Shown: piece after piece, positions 9,410 through 18,635 of the stretch
How the letters are laid out: each line of letters begins with the position of its first letter
How positions within the stretch are numbered: position 1 is the stretch's first letter
Translations under genes and position numbers: made by a program
Origin: Gemmatimonadales bacterium UBA2975
GTDB taxonomy: Bacteria > Gemmatimonadota > Gemmatimonadetes > Longimicrobiales > Gaopeijiaceae
Assembly (NCBI GenBank): GCA_002348265.1
Contig: DEAT01000048.1
Span: 45,137-109,136 of the forward strand
Length of the DNA stretch: 64,000 bases
Direction: 5' to 3'
The notes under the pieces: generated by a model
Told to the model about the DNA's origin: nothing
Seen by the model: only the letters and a program-made list of their open reading frames with translations
The model's database searches: none

Positions 9410-9458
9410 CGTTCATTGAGCCCCAGAGCTTGCGCTAGGTACCTGCGCTCACTGAACG
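9410..9458. promoter_or_regulatory. Inverted repeats in the divergent men / propeller-gene intergenic region
   Basis: The 173-base gap between menF (minus) and the propeller gene (plus) holds an 12-base inverted repeat with one mismatch: CGTTCATTGAGC at 9410-9421 and GCTCACTGAACG at 9447-9458. Inside it lies a second, offset palindrome AGGTACCT (9437-9444) flanked by GCGC on both sides. These could be operators for one or both genes. No regulator is identifiable, and no convincing -35/-10 pair was found. Confidence 0.35.
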
Positions 9459-9512
9459 AGTGTGTATTTTGGCCTTGACCCGGCTACTCTCACTTGAAAG
9501 CAGGAGAAGACG

Positions 9513-10577
9513 ATGAGCAAAATATCCCTACAGGATCATTCGGACTACCTGTCCAATTTCAATGTGAAGAGGGTTACGGCTTGTGTCTCGTCAGCACCCG
9601 ATATCGCGCTGGGACTTGGCCGACGTATGATACCGGCTATCAGCCTATCGCTGATCTCACTCACGGCTTCCTGCAACTTTGAAAGATCGGAAGAAGGACG
9701 AGATGCCGAAGAGATAATTCAGACCTTCATCTCGCCGCGAGATGCAGACATCCTGATCGCTGATCTGTCTTACGACTCTGAAGGGATCCCGGTAGTAGGT
9801 GCCCTGACTAACCTCACCCAGAGGCCCGACTACGACAATCAGCCCTACTTCACCCCCGACGCGTCAGGAATCTGGTACACGGCGAACGACCCACAAAACG
9901 GACAGTCAGACATCTGGCGCTATGACTTTGCCACAGAAAGTGTGACCAGGATCACGCAAAGCGCGCCAGAGAGCGAGTACTCAGCGACCGCCCTACCGGA
10001 CGGGTCGGGCATCTCAGTCATCAGAGTCGAGGCTGATTCGATGCAAAGGCTTTGGAGATTCGATCTAGACGGTTCAAACGCCTCACTCATCCTTCCCCAG
10101 ATAGCACCCGTGGGATACCACAAATGGATCAACGAATCGACAGTTGCGATGTTCGTGCTAGGTAACCCGGCTACCCTGCAGGTCGGAGATCTCGAAACAG
10201 GTCAGGCCCGTATCCTGACCGAGGACATAGGGCGTTCGATTCACAATATCCCCGGCACCGAAGACATTTCCTACGTTCAGCGTCATGAGGACGGCTCGGC
10301 AACGATTATGCGCCTTCCCGGTCAGGGTGGCCCCCCGGAGCGAATCAGTGAAGCAGTATCGCAGGGTGATTTTCACGCGTGGACTCCAGACCATTTCCTT
10401 CTTATGACAGACGGCCCACTTATCTTCGCCCGCAGGTACGAACCAGAAGCAAGTTGGAAGCAGATAGCAGACTTCTCGGATCTTCATTTGAACCTGTCCC
10501 GACTCGCCGTAAGCCCGGACGGAACCCAAATTGCCTTGGTCGCGGAACTTGATGCTCTCGAATTGCCCGCGAACTAA
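9513..10577 (+). CDS. Predicted lipoprotein with TolB-like beta-propeller (PD40 repeats)
   Basis: 354 residues. A hydrophobic segment ending SLTASC near residue 53 is a lipobox, although it is preceded by an unusually long 38-residue N-terminus. The chosen ATG has a good AGGAG ribosome site; an ATG at 9627 would give a normal signal length but has a poor site. After the Cys come repeated WD40/PD40-type blades such as DNQPYFTPDASGIWYTAND, SDIWRYDF and LAVSPDGTQIALVAE, as in TolB-like proteins. It is followed by the LVIVD-repeat protein gene in the same orientation. Function unknown. Confidence 0.65.
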   Translation: MSKISLQDHSDYLSNFNVKRVTACVSSAPDIALGLGRRMIPAISLSLISLTASCNFERSEEGRDAEEIIQTFISPRDADILIADLSYDSEGIPVVGALTNLTQRPDYDNQPYFTPDASGIWYTANDPQNGQSDIWRYDFATESVTRITQSAPESEYSATALPDGSGISVIRVEADSMQRLWRFDLDGSNASLILPQIAPVGYHKWINESTVAMFVLGNPATLQVGDLETGQARILTEDIGRSIHNIPGTEDISYVQRHEDGSATIMRLPGQGGPPERISEAVSQGDFHAWTPDHFLLMTDGPLIFARRYEPEASWKQIADFSDLHLNLSRLAVSPDGTQIALVAELDALELPAN

Positions 10578-10655
10578 TGGCTGAAGCACCCATCACCCTC
10601 GCAATCTAGAACCACGTCCCCTGAAGACACACTACCTGTTACTCACCGACCTCCC

Positions 10656-12716
10656 ATGAAGCGAATCCACCTACTTTCCATCGCCTATTGCCTCCTAATG
10701 GCTACTGGTATCCTTCCTGGCTCTATTAACGCCCAGGATGAGAACCGTGTAGCCCGCCTTGTCCCGAGCGCCGATAGAGTGGTGGTCGCCCTGGGTTCCC
10801 AGATGCCATTCTCGGTTAACGCAGTGGACAGTTCCGGCTCCCAGGTCGACGCAGCAATACGTGTTGTAGCTCCAAGGAATTCACTCCGACTTAGTGACGG
10901 CTTCGTCGAGGGGCTCTCACAAGGGGAGTTCGAAATCACAGCAACGCTCGTGGTCGGAGCTGGCTCGGAGTCGGCGCCGATGTCTATCAGCGTCCCTGTT
11001 ATCGTAGAATGGCCTCCAATTGAGGACCTCAAACTCGCAAGTCGGCACCAGACGCTCTTTGTAAGTACAACAATCCAGCATGACATCGTCGCGCAGCACT
11101 CCGACGGCTCGCAGAGGCCAGACCCTCAAGTTTCGTGGAAGTCCTCAGACCCGCTGATCGCTACAGTCGACGGCTTCGGCAACGTAACCGGCATCTCATC
11201 AGGACACGTCACGATCGAAGCATCGTTCGAAGGCGTGTCGGCATCACTCTCCTATGAGGTCGAAGCTGTGCCCCAAATCTCATTAACCCTAAGAGGCGGT
11301 CCGACTGAAGCTCGGACGGGAGACGTCATTCATTTCCAAGCAGTCATTACGGATATGACGGGTGAGGTCCGTACCGATATACCAGTTAACTGGTCTCACT
11401 CATACACAGCCACTGATGGCATGTTGGGGGTCGCCGCTACAGGTCAAATCAATCATCAGGGTTCCTACGTCGCTGATATCCCTGGTATCCATACAATCAC
11501 CGCGACAGCCGGCGCAGTGAGTGCTCGACACTCTTTCCAAGCGAAATCCCGTGAGGTAGTTCAGGAACTAGAGTTGGTGGGTCAAGGAGCCGAAAACTGG
11601 TATCGCACCACTGATCTTTGGGCGTTCGAGGGCCTCGATGGACGAGACTACGTCATCACGGGCTCTAAAGTCTCGGGTGGATACGCCTTCTTTTACGATG
11701 TCACGGATCCCACCGCACCGGTAAAATACGACTCCATTCAAGTGGACGCGCGCACAGTAAACGATGTAAAAGCTTCTCCAGACGGAAGATATGCAGTGCT
11801 ATCTCGTGAGGGAGCCACCAACAGGCGCAACGGCCTGGTAATCGTAGACATGGCCATTCCCAGTGAGCCCAGGGTCGCGACAGTTTACGAGAATGGGATA
11901 ACCGGCGGCGTGCACAACATGTTCGCAGACGACGATTATCTCTACGCGCTTTCCAACGGCGACAAGTACGTCATTATCGATATGACGGACATCTACAAAC
12001 CTGAATACGTCTCGGAATACAATCATCCCGATAGTCGAATCCACGACGTGTGGATTGCTAACGGACTAGCCTTCTCCTCCGAATGGGGTACCGGAGTCGT
12101 AGTCGTGGACGTAGGAAATGGTCGCTGGGGAGGATCTCCTCAAAATCCAGTATACGTGAGTAGTTACCCCACACCATCGGGGGCGACACACGCCGCATTT
12201 CCATACTACTCAGAAGTAACTGGTAAAACGTACCTCTTCCTCGGTGACGAAATCATGAACCGTAGTGGGCTAGCGTGGGCAGGATATCCACGCTCGATGG
12301 GTTCATACGCGGAACAATACAACCCAGCTACAGGCGTAGGCGGAATCCCACTCGTCACAAGAGGCTATATCCAAATCATCGACTTTACTGATCCCGAGAA
12401 CCCTGAAATGGTAGCACGCTATGAGGTGCCAGAATTCGGAACGCACAACATGTGGGTTGAGGACGACGTCCTTTATCAAGCATACTACGAGGGCGGTGTC
12501 CGCATGGTCGATGTGAGCGGCGAACTGATGGGGAATTTGTATACCCAAGGTCGTGAGATCTCGGTCTTCAAGTCAGCAACACCGACTGGGTATACGCCTA
12601 ACGCAACCATGGTATGGGGAGTGCAGCCATTCAAGGGGCACGTTTTTTTCGCAGACACAAACTCGGGCCTATGGTCCGTCAAGATGCTTCCAAAATCTCG
12701 TCCCGTCTCGCAATAG
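10656..12716 (+). CDS. Exported LVIVD-repeat protein with Ig-like N-terminal domains
   Basis: 686 residues with a Sec signal peptide (residues 1-26, ending INAQ). Residues about 30-300 form three Ig-like/Big-type domains; the second has the typical SWKSSDPLIATVDGFGNVTG motif. The rest is a propeller of LVIVD repeats: YVITGSKVSGGYAFFYDVTD, NGLVIVDMAIPSEPRV, KYVIIDMTDIYKPEYV, GVVVVDVG and IQIIDFTDPENPEMVARYEVP. Histidines (GVHNMFAD, GTHNMWVED, SRIHDVW) recur in equivalent blade positions and could bind metal. Such proteins are common in exported protein sets of environmental bacteria; function unknown. Confidence 0.8.
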   Translation: MKRIHLLSIAYCLLMATGILPGSINAQDENRVARLVPSADRVVVALGSQMPFSVNAVDSSGSQVDAAIRVVAPRNSLRLSDGFVEGLSQGEFEITATLVVGAGSESAPMSISVPVIVEWPPIEDLKLASRHQTLFVSTTIQHDIVAQHSDGSQRPDPQVSWKSSDPLIATVDGFGNVTGISSGHVTIEASFEGVSASLSYEVEAVPQISLTLRGGPTEARTGDVIHFQAVITDMTGEVRTDIPVNWSHSYTATDGMLGVAATGQINHQGSYVADIPGIHTITATAGAVSARHSFQAKSREVVQELELVGQGAENWYRTTDLWAFEGLDGRDYVITGSKVSGGYAFFYDVTDPTAPVKYDSIQVDARTVNDVKASPDGRYAVLSREGATNRRNGLVIVDMAIPSEPRVATVYENGITGGVHNMFADDDYLYALSNGDKYVIIDMTDIYKPEYVSEYNHPDSRIHDVWIANGLAFSSEWGTGVVVVDVGNGRWGGSPQNPVYVSSYPTPSGATHAAFPYYSEVTGKTYLFLGDEIMNRSGLAWAGYPRSMGSYAEQYNPATGVGGIPLVTRGYIQIIDFTDPENPEMVARYEVPEFGTHNMWVEDDVLYQAYYEGGVRMVDVSGELMGNLYTQGREISVFKSATPTGYTPNATMVWGVQPFKGHVFFADTNSGLWSVKMLPKSRPVSQ

Positions 12717-12739
12717 ACCCAGGGCACCAAGAAATAGAC

Positions 12740-13087
12740 CTAACCTGCGAGCCACTCTTTCCACTCAGCTTCAGCAGAACCGACCGAGAGTCGGTTCCCG
12801 ATTCGCACTAGAGGCTGCCGCAAAATCATAGGCTCTTCACAAGAAATTTCGAGCCAGCGGTCGTCGGTATAATAAGCCGTCTGAAGACCCAAAGCGTGAA
12901 ATCTCTTCGCAGTGCGATCGATCAGACCTTTTTCCCCAAACCTCTGAAAGAAACGCCGGAGTTCTCCCTTAGATGGGCTCCGCTGCTTGAAATCCATGAA
13001 ATGGACTCGAACGCGGCGTTCTTTGAAGAAGCGCTCCGCTTTTCGAACGTCGGCGTTTTTTTTCACGCCAAAGATCTGAACTTCCAT
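12740..13087 (-). CDS. ArsC/YffB-family thioredoxin-fold protein lacking the catalytic cysteine
   Basis: 115 residues with the ArsC/Spx-type layout: beta strand MEVQIFGV, then the site where the family has CxxxRKA. Here it reads KKNADVRKAERFF, so the catalytic Cys is replaced. Later segments (VHFMDFKQRSPSKGELRRFF, the Arg-rich end PMILRQPLVRIGN with cis-Pro-type RQPLVR) are conserved. It is unlikely to reduce arsenate. It may be a regulatory or adaptor relative of Spx, but that is a guess. Stands alone, convergent with the LVIVD gene. Confidence 0.75.
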   Translation of the reverse strand: MEVQIFGVKKNADVRKAERFFKERRVRVHFMDFKQRSPSKGELRRFFQRFGEKGLIDRTAKRFHALGLQTAYYTDDRWLEISCEEPMILRQPLVRIGNRLSVGSAEAEWKEWLAG

Positions 13088-13220
13088 AGCGTATATGATA
13101 ACAACTTGATTGACGGAACCGCTTGCGCTACCCGTCCACGTCGTGAGGAATTACAACTCATAGGTCTTGCACCACCACAACTTTTGTGACCCGAATGGCG
13201 AATAGCCCTTTAGACACCCG

Positions 13221-13664
13221 ATGATTCATAACCCTCGCTTTTGGCTCTCAGTAGCCGGTTTATGGCTGATCGCCGCTGGCTGTGCACATACGGCCATGCA
13301 TGTCTGGACCTTCGTACTTGAGAACGGTATTGGAGGGTTGCGCGAGTTCGCAGTAAACGCCATGAAGCAAGCTCAATCTCCAGACCCTCTAATGCCGAGC
13401 ATGTGGCGTCAATTTAGGATGTACAGTGTCTCCTTCGGCCTTCTGCTTTTTCTCGCCGGTTCGATCAACTTGCTTTTTGCCTGGACCGATATCCCACATC
13501 GCATTCAGGCAAACCTTGCATTACTAGGAACAGTATTTTGGACGATCGCTTTCATCCCATACGCTTTTGTTGACCCGGTAATCCAGTCGATCGTGGTGGC
13601 ATTTATTGCGGTGCCCCTGCATGCGATTGCATACCTGACTGCCACACTCGACGAAGAGCACTGA
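13221..13664 (+). CDS. Small polytopic membrane protein, unknown
   Basis: 147 residues with four hydrophobic helices at about 7-28, 70-90, 98-118 and 122-142. The first helix contains AGCAHTAMHVWTF, with a His pattern also seen in small LIC_13387-type membrane proteins, but I do not recognise the family with confidence. It is divergent from the ArsC-like gene and convergent with the serine hydrolase gene. No function is proposed. Confidence 0.6.
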   Translation: MIHNPRFWLSVAGLWLIAAGCAHTAMHVWTFVLENGIGGLREFAVNAMKQAQSPDPLMPSMWRQFRMYSVSFGLLLFLAGSINLLFAWTDIPHRIQANLALLGTVFWTIAFIPYAFVDPVIQSIVVAFIAVPLHAIAYLTATLDEEH

Positions 13665-13692
13665 GGCCCGTTGTCCAGCAGCCGAAGCCGAA

Positions 13693-14838
13693 CTAGCGGC
13701 GACTAGCTCGGAGTTCCGAGAGAAGAGACTGTGCCGCGCCGCCTAGATTCGTCCTACCCTGCGTGTAGTTACGAAGGAGAACCACCCCGATTTTGGCCTC
13801 CGGATCGACGGTCATGTAGGCATTGTAGCCCGCTACAGAACCTCCATGGCCAGCGAACCAGTTTCCTTCATCGTCGCTAAGGAGTGATAAGCCAAGACCA
13901 TAGCCCCTTTTTGGATTCTCCGGTGTCTGCATAGCCAACATCTGCTCACGGCTTGATTCCGTAAGAATCTTGAGCCCTGGCACTCCAGCTATTGCTCCAA
14001 GAAAACGCCCTAGGTCACCTACAGTAGAATACACTCCTCCGTTTGGGACCTTGTAACCTCTCCCAGCGTGCTCCCTCATCGGCGCTTCAGAGCTGATCTG
14101 CTCGTCCCTTACGACATAGCCCTGTGCAAGACGCGGCTCTAGCTCAGCACCTTGCACTACAAATGAAGAGCCAGTCATACCAAGTGGAGTGAAAATCTCA
14201 TCTTCGACGAGCTCAATAAAGGGACGATCAGCTGCTTTTGAGAGAGCTAGACCAAGTATGCCAAAACCGATGTTAGAGTATTGATAGCGGGCACCTGGGA
14301 TTGAATCGTATGCGGTCTTCGGAATCGACTCGAGGATCCGGCTCTCCCAGTCGCTAATCGGACCTACCACTGATTCGGACCAGTCCGGCTCACGAATCAG
14401 TCCCGCCGTGTGAGAAGCTAGATGGCGGAAAGTGATATCCTCGCTCGCAGGCCGGCGGTCTTGAAGGTTGTTGATTTCTGGCAAGTATCGTGAGACCGGA
14501 TCGTCCAACCTGATCACACCACGATCGACTAAGAGCATCATCAGTAATGCCGTTACTGATTTGGATATCGAACCTGTACGCGAGACAGACGCAGAACCCA
14601 TTGGCTCTCGCGTATCACGGTTCGCAAGCCCCCACGCATCCGCCCACACCAAGTCACCGTCGACCATGATACCGGCTGCTATGCCCCCAACCGCATCGTC
14701 AGCTACATCTTGAGAGATTGAAAACGAAAACTCCTCGATAGCGTCAGCCCATCGAGCGCGTTGAGCTTCGAGCGGATGAGCTACAGTTACTAAAAACGTC
14801 AAGCATACTATAGTCGAGTATACACGTGCAGTTTTCAT
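13693..14838 (-). CDS. Exported serine beta-lactamase-like hydrolase (class C / S12 family)
   Basis: 381 residues with a signal peptide ending PLEAQ. The penicillin-binding/AmpC-like fold is shown by the SxxK motif in RTGSISKSV (Ser nucleophile, Lys base), YSN in RYQYSNIGFG, and the third-motif HGG in FAGHGGSVAGYN. It starts with ATGA overlap on the aminotransferase stop, so it is the last gene of a three-gene unit. Members include esterases, D-aminopeptidases and beta-lactamases; the linked amino-acid carrier and aminotransferase make a peptide or amino-acid ester substrate plausible (inference). Confidence 0.85.
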   Translation of the reverse strand: MKTARVYSTIVCLTFLVTVAHPLEAQRARWADAIEEFSFSISQDVADDAVGGIAAGIMVDGDLVWADAWGLANRDTREPMGSASVSRTGSISKSVTALLMMLLVDRGVIRLDDPVSRYLPEINNLQDRRPASEDITFRHLASHTAGLIREPDWSESVVGPISDWESRILESIPKTAYDSIPGARYQYSNIGFGILGLALSKAADRPFIELVEDEIFTPLGMTGSSFVVQGAELEPRLAQGYVVRDEQISSEAPMREHAGRGYKVPNGGVYSTVGDLGRFLGAIAGVPGLKILTESSREQMLAMQTPENPKRGYGLGLSLLSDDEGNWFAGHGGSVAGYNAYMTVDPEAKIGVVLLRNYTQGRTNLGGAAQSLLSELRASRR

Positions 14839-16022
14839 GAGACGTTCACACCTTGTTCCTTCCAGTATCGCACTGCTGATAGTACTCGTTCGACGTCAGA
14901 ATGGTTGTTATACAATCCGAAGGAGAATCTCAGCACCCCGGCTCGAAGCGCAAAGACAACTCCTGCGTCCACGAGATGTCGATGTAGCTCGTTCACCTCA
15001 GGATCCTCGGCGGTGTAGTGACGGCCACTGCCCAAATGACCAGATGAAACGATGTGAGCCAAATGAGGTCCTGGGCGACCACCCACCACCGGCATACCCA
15101 AGTCCATGAGGCCATCAGCCAAATCTGCAGCCAAACCACGGACATGCGCTTCAATCTTCGACACACCCACATCCTTGATGAATTGCAGGGCCGCTCGAGT
15201 CGCGGTCATACCCAAGTAGTTGTAGTTGCCGAGGTCGAACCTCCGGGCCCCAGGAGCGTAAACCAACGGAGCGTCAGAGTACGCCGTTTCATGCGCGTCG
15301 AGGGCGATCCCATACCTAGCGACATGGATGGGGACAAGCTGTTCAGCCACCTCTCTTCGAACGTAAAGAAATCCAAACCCATATAGGGACAGCAAGCCTT
15401 TTTGTGTAGCCACCGCGAGGGCATCAACCCCCATCGCCCGCGCATCTGTCTCAAGAGACCCTATCGACTGAGCTCCATCTGCCAGTGTCCAGGCTCCAAC
15501 ATCTTGAGCAGCCCTCACGATCGGTTCCCCGTCAGTAATGAAACCTGGAGCGAACGAAATCGTCGGAAACGTTACGATCCGCGTGCGCTCGTCTATAGCA
15601 GCGACCATGCGATCGACCGGTATCGACCCGTCGACCGACTCAATTGATCGGACCTCCACCCCATACCGACGGGCGAGATTGAACCATAGATAGATGTTAT
15701 TAGGATGCTCCAGATCTGGGCATACGACGACGTTGTCACCGGCACGCCACTCTAAACTGGCAGCAAAGAGATTGAGTCCTTCGGAAACGTTTTTTGTTAT
15801 CGCTACCTCATCCGCTTCGACCCCAATAATTGATGCGATCAAAGCCCTTGTCTCATCAACCTGTTCGCGGAGAACATCTTTATCACTTGTCCCAGCGATC
15901 TGCTGATCGAGGTAGGCATTAACGACATCACGAACGCTCGAAGGAATTAGTCCTTTGGCGGCGATATTTAGATAAGTCTGCTCCGACGCGCCGGGAAACA
16001 AACTTCGGATCTGGTTGTTCAA
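14835..16022 (-). CDS. Class V aminotransferase (cysteine desulfurase/selenocysteine lyase-like)
   Basis: About 395 residues, PLP fold type I. Recognisable segments are TYLNIAAKGLIPSSVRDVV, ITKNVSEGLNLFAASLEWRAGDNVV, the Asp-containing cofactor motif LADGAQSIGSLE, and the PLP lysine in VATQKGLLSLYGFGFLYV. The C-terminal HYTAEDPEVNELHRHL and LRFSFGLYNNHSDVERV match the family. I choose the TTG at 16022: it overlaps the upstream stop (TTGA) and has AGAGG about 8 bases before it. Substrate is not evident; racemase-, desulfurase- and transaminase-type members all look alike. Confidence 0.83.
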   Translation of the reverse strand: MNNQIRSLFPGASEQTYLNIAAKGLIPSSVRDVVNAYLDQQIAGTSDKDVLREQVDETRALIASIIGVEADEVAITKNVSEGLNLFAASLEWRAGDNVVVCPDLEHPNNIYLWFNLARRYGVEVRSIESVDGSIPVDRMVAAIDERTRIVTFPTISFAPGFITDGEPIVRAAQDVGAWTLADGAQSIGSLETDARAMGVDALAVATQKGLLSLYGFGFLYVRREVAEQLVPIHVARYGIALDAHETAYSDAPLVYAPGARRFDLGNYNYLGMTATRAALQFIKDVGVSKIEAHVRGLAADLADGLMDLGMPVVGGRPGPHLAHIVSSGHLGSGRHYTAEDPEVNELHRHLVDAGVVFALRAGVLRFSFGLYNNHSDVERVLSAVRYWKEQGVNVS

Positions 16023-17215
16023 ATCAGATTCCCTCTTTTGGATTCGGAACGGACGACAAGACACGTTCCCACAAGATCACCCATGACGTTAACAGTGGTG
16101 TTCCCCATGTCTACAAGACGGTAGATCCCACCAACGATAGCAGCTATTTCGATGGGAAGGTTGAATGCCTGCACGTAGATCAAGGCGATGACGAAACCAC
16201 CCCCTGGAATACCGCCCGAACCCTCCGAAAGCAGTAACCCAATCAGGACAACGGATACGAGGGCCGCGGGAGTGAAAGACACTCCCGCCACCTGGGCAGT
16301 GAATAGCAAAACTGCACCAAGCATGACCGAGGTCCCGTCCTTGTTAAGCTGAGCACCGAGTGGAAGCGTGAAGGAGTAGACGGACGACGGCAGTCCCATC
16401 CGATCCGCGGTTTCCAGTGATACGCTCAGCGACGCCAAGCTCGAGGTCGTCGCAGCCGTTGTCGCCCAGAGCGGCCCCGTCTCACGCAAGAATTTCAATG
16501 GCGATCGGGCACCGCTTAACCGCAGAAGTCCCATGTAGGCCAAAAAGACCACAAGCTGCGCCAAGTAAACGCCCGCCAAGAAGCGCGCCATCGGACCGAG
16601 AAGTGCTGCGCCATGGGTACCAACGGTCACCGCCACAAGCGCTCCAATTCCCACCGGAGCGGTCAACAAGATGACATCTACCAATCTACGAAAGAGCGCG
16701 GATACGTCTTGGTATAGTCCTGCTAGACGCATTCGAGAATCCTCCGCCAGAAGTAGGGTTGCCACGCCTATCAGTACAGCGATCACAACAATCTGAACCA
16801 CGTTGCCTTCCACGAACGCCTCAAACGCGTTCCGAGGGATCATTCCCAGAAGTACCTCAGCGATGGACGGGACCGTGCCGACGGGTCCATCCACAGAACC
16901 TGTGAACTGCATTCCGATACCAGGTCGGAGCAATGCCATGGCTCCGAGCCCAAGAAGGAGTGCAGCCACGTCGGTCATGACGTAGTAAGTCATCGTCTTG
17001 CCAGCGAGTCGACCAAAGGTCTTTACGTCACTGAGTACGGTCAGCCCAGCGAGCAGATTGAAGAACACCAGCGGCACCGCGGCAAGAACGAGAAGGCGGA
17101 TGAATAAATCACCCACAGGCTCCACGATGGCAGCGGCATCTCCAAAGATACCGCCCACCATGGAACCAATCACCATGCCGATGAGGATCTGGCTCCCCAG
17201 CCCGATTTTTCGCAT
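16019..17215 (-). CDS. Dicarboxylate/amino acid:cation symporter (DAACS family)
   Basis: About 398 residues, glutamate-transporter fold. Seen: the N-terminal GSQILIGMVIGSMVGGIFG, AVPLVFFNLLAGLTVLSDVKTFGRLAGKTM, the Ser-rich hairpin ATTAATTSSLASLSVSLE, LPLGAQLNKDGTSVMLG, and the substrate/Na+ region YRLVDMGNTTVNVMGD. The usual NMDGT of glutamate carriers is NKDGT here, and a terminal D-R pair typical of aspartate binding is altered, so the substrate may differ. The start is ATG 17215 or GTG 17233. First gene of a unit with the aminotransferase and serine hydrolase. Confidence 0.9.
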   Translation of the reverse strand: MRKIGLGSQILIGMVIGSMVGGIFGDAAAIVEPVGDLFIRLLVLAAVPLVFFNLLAGLTVLSDVKTFGRLAGKTMTYYVMTDVAALLLGLGAMALLRPGIGMQFTGSVDGPVGTVPSIAEVLLGMIPRNAFEAFVEGNVVQIVVIAVLIGVATLLLAEDSRMRLAGLYQDVSALFRRLVDVILLTAPVGIGALVAVTVGTHGAALLGPMARFLAGVYLAQLVVFLAYMGLLRLSGARSPLKFLRETGPLWATTAATTSSLASLSVSLETADRMGLPSSVYSFTLPLGAQLNKDGTSVMLGAVLLFTAQVAGVSFTPAALVSVVLIGLLLSEGSGGIPGGGFVIALIYVQAFNLPIEIAAIVGGIYRLVDMGNTTVNVMGDLVGTCLVVRSESKRGNLI

Positions 17216-17278
17216 GACCCCGAACTTGCACACGTCACCCCGGTCAGCAAGTGTGGGGAGAGAAGTTCATTGTCTCAG

Positions 17279-17316
17279 GAAGAAGATCGACTCCTCCTGT
17301 AGAGGATTACTTCTTC
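17279..17316. other. Nested hairpin in the divergent intergenic region
   Basis: Outer arms GAAGAAG (17279-17285) and CTTCTTC (17310-17316) enclose inner arms TCCTC (17292-17296) and GAGGA (17302-17306) around a 5-base loop. It lies between the DAACS symporter gene (minus) and the DUF411 gene (plus), so it would be in a 5' leader, not a terminator. Role unknown. Confidence 0.3.
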
Positions 17317-17431
17317 TGCTTTCCAGGCGCGCAACACGAAGGGGTCAAATCCGGAGTGCGCCTCTACCTATGTGTCGAATACATTGATGCACTGTATACT
17401 ATTTCCCTGAACAGTCCACGCATGAGGACCA

Positions 17432-17926
17432 ATGGAAATGCGCCGCTCATTCCTGCTCGCGCTAGTCGCGATCGTCACCACTTCCTGCTCCAGCGCCGAA
17501 GCCGCACCAGATGGTGCGATGCCCGAGGCCAGGACACCCGACCCTGATCTTCCGAGCGTTTTGGTTTACAAGTCACCAACGTGCGGGTGCTGTAACGGTT
17601 GGGTCGAGCATATGGAACGCGCCGGCTTCGTGGTCGATGCGCGCAACACCACAGATCTAATGAAGATCAAGCGCGATGGAGGAGTCCCGCCACAGATGTC
17701 TTCATGCCATACAGCGATCATCGAAGGCTACGTTGTAGAAGGTCACGTTCCAGCCGAGCAGGTGAAGCAACTGTTAACCGAGCGTCCACAAGTCGCGGGG
17801 ATTGCCGTCCCCGGCATGCCCATCGGATCCCCGGGTATGGAGGGGCCAAACCCTAGACCATATCAGGTGCTTTCATTCACCCATGCAGGTGAAGCAGCCA
17901 GCTTCGCAACCGTAGACCCACGCTAA
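17432..17926 (+). CDS. DUF411 metal-binding exported protein
   Basis: 164 residues. A short signal (MRRSFLLALVAIVTTSC) may end in a lipobox Cys. The body is a DUF411 domain: VLVYKSPTCGCCNGWVEHM with the Cys-Gly-Cys-Cys cluster, a third Cys and His in PPQMSSCHTAIIEGYVVEGHVPAE, then GIAVPGMPIGSPGME. DUF411 proteins are periplasmic copper-associated proteins with a thioredoxin-like fold. The csoR-copZ-copA genes are 13 kb away, so any partnership is speculative. An extended TATACT sequence lies 32 bases upstream. Confidence 0.87.
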   Translation: MEMRRSFLLALVAIVTTSCSSAEAAPDGAMPEARTPDPDLPSVLVYKSPTCGCCNGWVEHMERAGFVVDARNTTDLMKIKRDGGVPPQMSSCHTAIIEGYVVEGHVPAEQVKQLLTERPQVAGIAVPGMPIGSPGMEGPNPRPYQVLSFTHAGEAASFATVDPR

Positions 17927-18086
17927 AGGTATCCGTCTTTCCAACCAAACCAGCCGCCACCATTAGGAACGAACCCTGGCCTTTGCGAATCGGTAGTATG
18001 GTTAAGAGTCGAGTTAAGTGTGTGCATAAACCTTCTCTTATCGTCTCATCAACGTGTACACCTAATACCTGCAGACGGCGTTCCTC

Positions 18087-18635
18087 GTGTCCTATCTAGC
18101 CACCCGCCTGATCCGATTACTAGTTTTCCTGTTACTACTGCCGCCGTCACTTGAAGGACAGTTTCGGCGGGGCAGACAGGCTGAAGTTGTTCCCCGCTGG
18201 GCCCCTATCTCAATCGGGGGGAAAGTCGGTTGGGACTCGCAAGCCAACGCAACTACCGTCGGTGGACACGTGAGAATTCCGCTTGTTCGAAAAGGAACCA
18301 TCGAGCTGTACCCTAGCGCTGAAGCAATATTTCTGACCGGGACCAAGGAGTACCAGTACAACCTCGACGCCGCATGGGTACCGGGTGGTGCTAGAGGCGG
18401 CGTGTTCGCTGGCGCTGGCGTCGGATGGAGGGATTCTGTCATTGCTATGGATGTTGGTGATCCCCGACAAACGCTCTTCGGCTTTAACGCATTTGGAGGC
18501 GGTAAAACAAACCTGGGACCCATGCAGATCGAAGTCGTGCTCCGGTGGACGTTCCTCAACGAAACGCAGTACCAACCGAACTCCGCTTCGATTGGTCTAA
18601 ACTTCCCACTGTGGCGTACTACGTCTCAACGCTAG
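18087..18635 (+). CDS. Small outer-membrane barrel-like protein, unknown
   Basis: 182 residues starting at GTG 18087, with a signal peptide ending SLEGQ. The mature part alternates short amphipathic strands (GGKVGWDSQANATTVGGHVRIPLV, IELYPSAEAIFL, GVFAGAGVGW, MQIEVVLRWTFL) and is the size of an eight-stranded barrel. The last residues (PLWRTTSQR) do not end in an aromatic, so BAM signal is not obvious. No family recognised. Confidence 0.6.
   Translation: MSYLATRLIRLLVFLLLLPPSLEGQFRRGRQAEVVPRWAPISIGGKVGWDSQANATTVGGHVRIPLVRKGTIELYPSAEAIFLTGTKEYQYNLDAAWVPGGARGGVFAGAGVGWRDSVIAMDVGDPRQTLFGFNAFGGGKTNLGPMQIEVVLRWTFLNETQYQPNSASIGLNFPLWRTTSQR

Noticed and set aside
17393..17402. TATACT upstream of the DUF411 gene as a promoter
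   Set aside because: No acceptable -35 at 16-18 bases, so I did not call it as a site.
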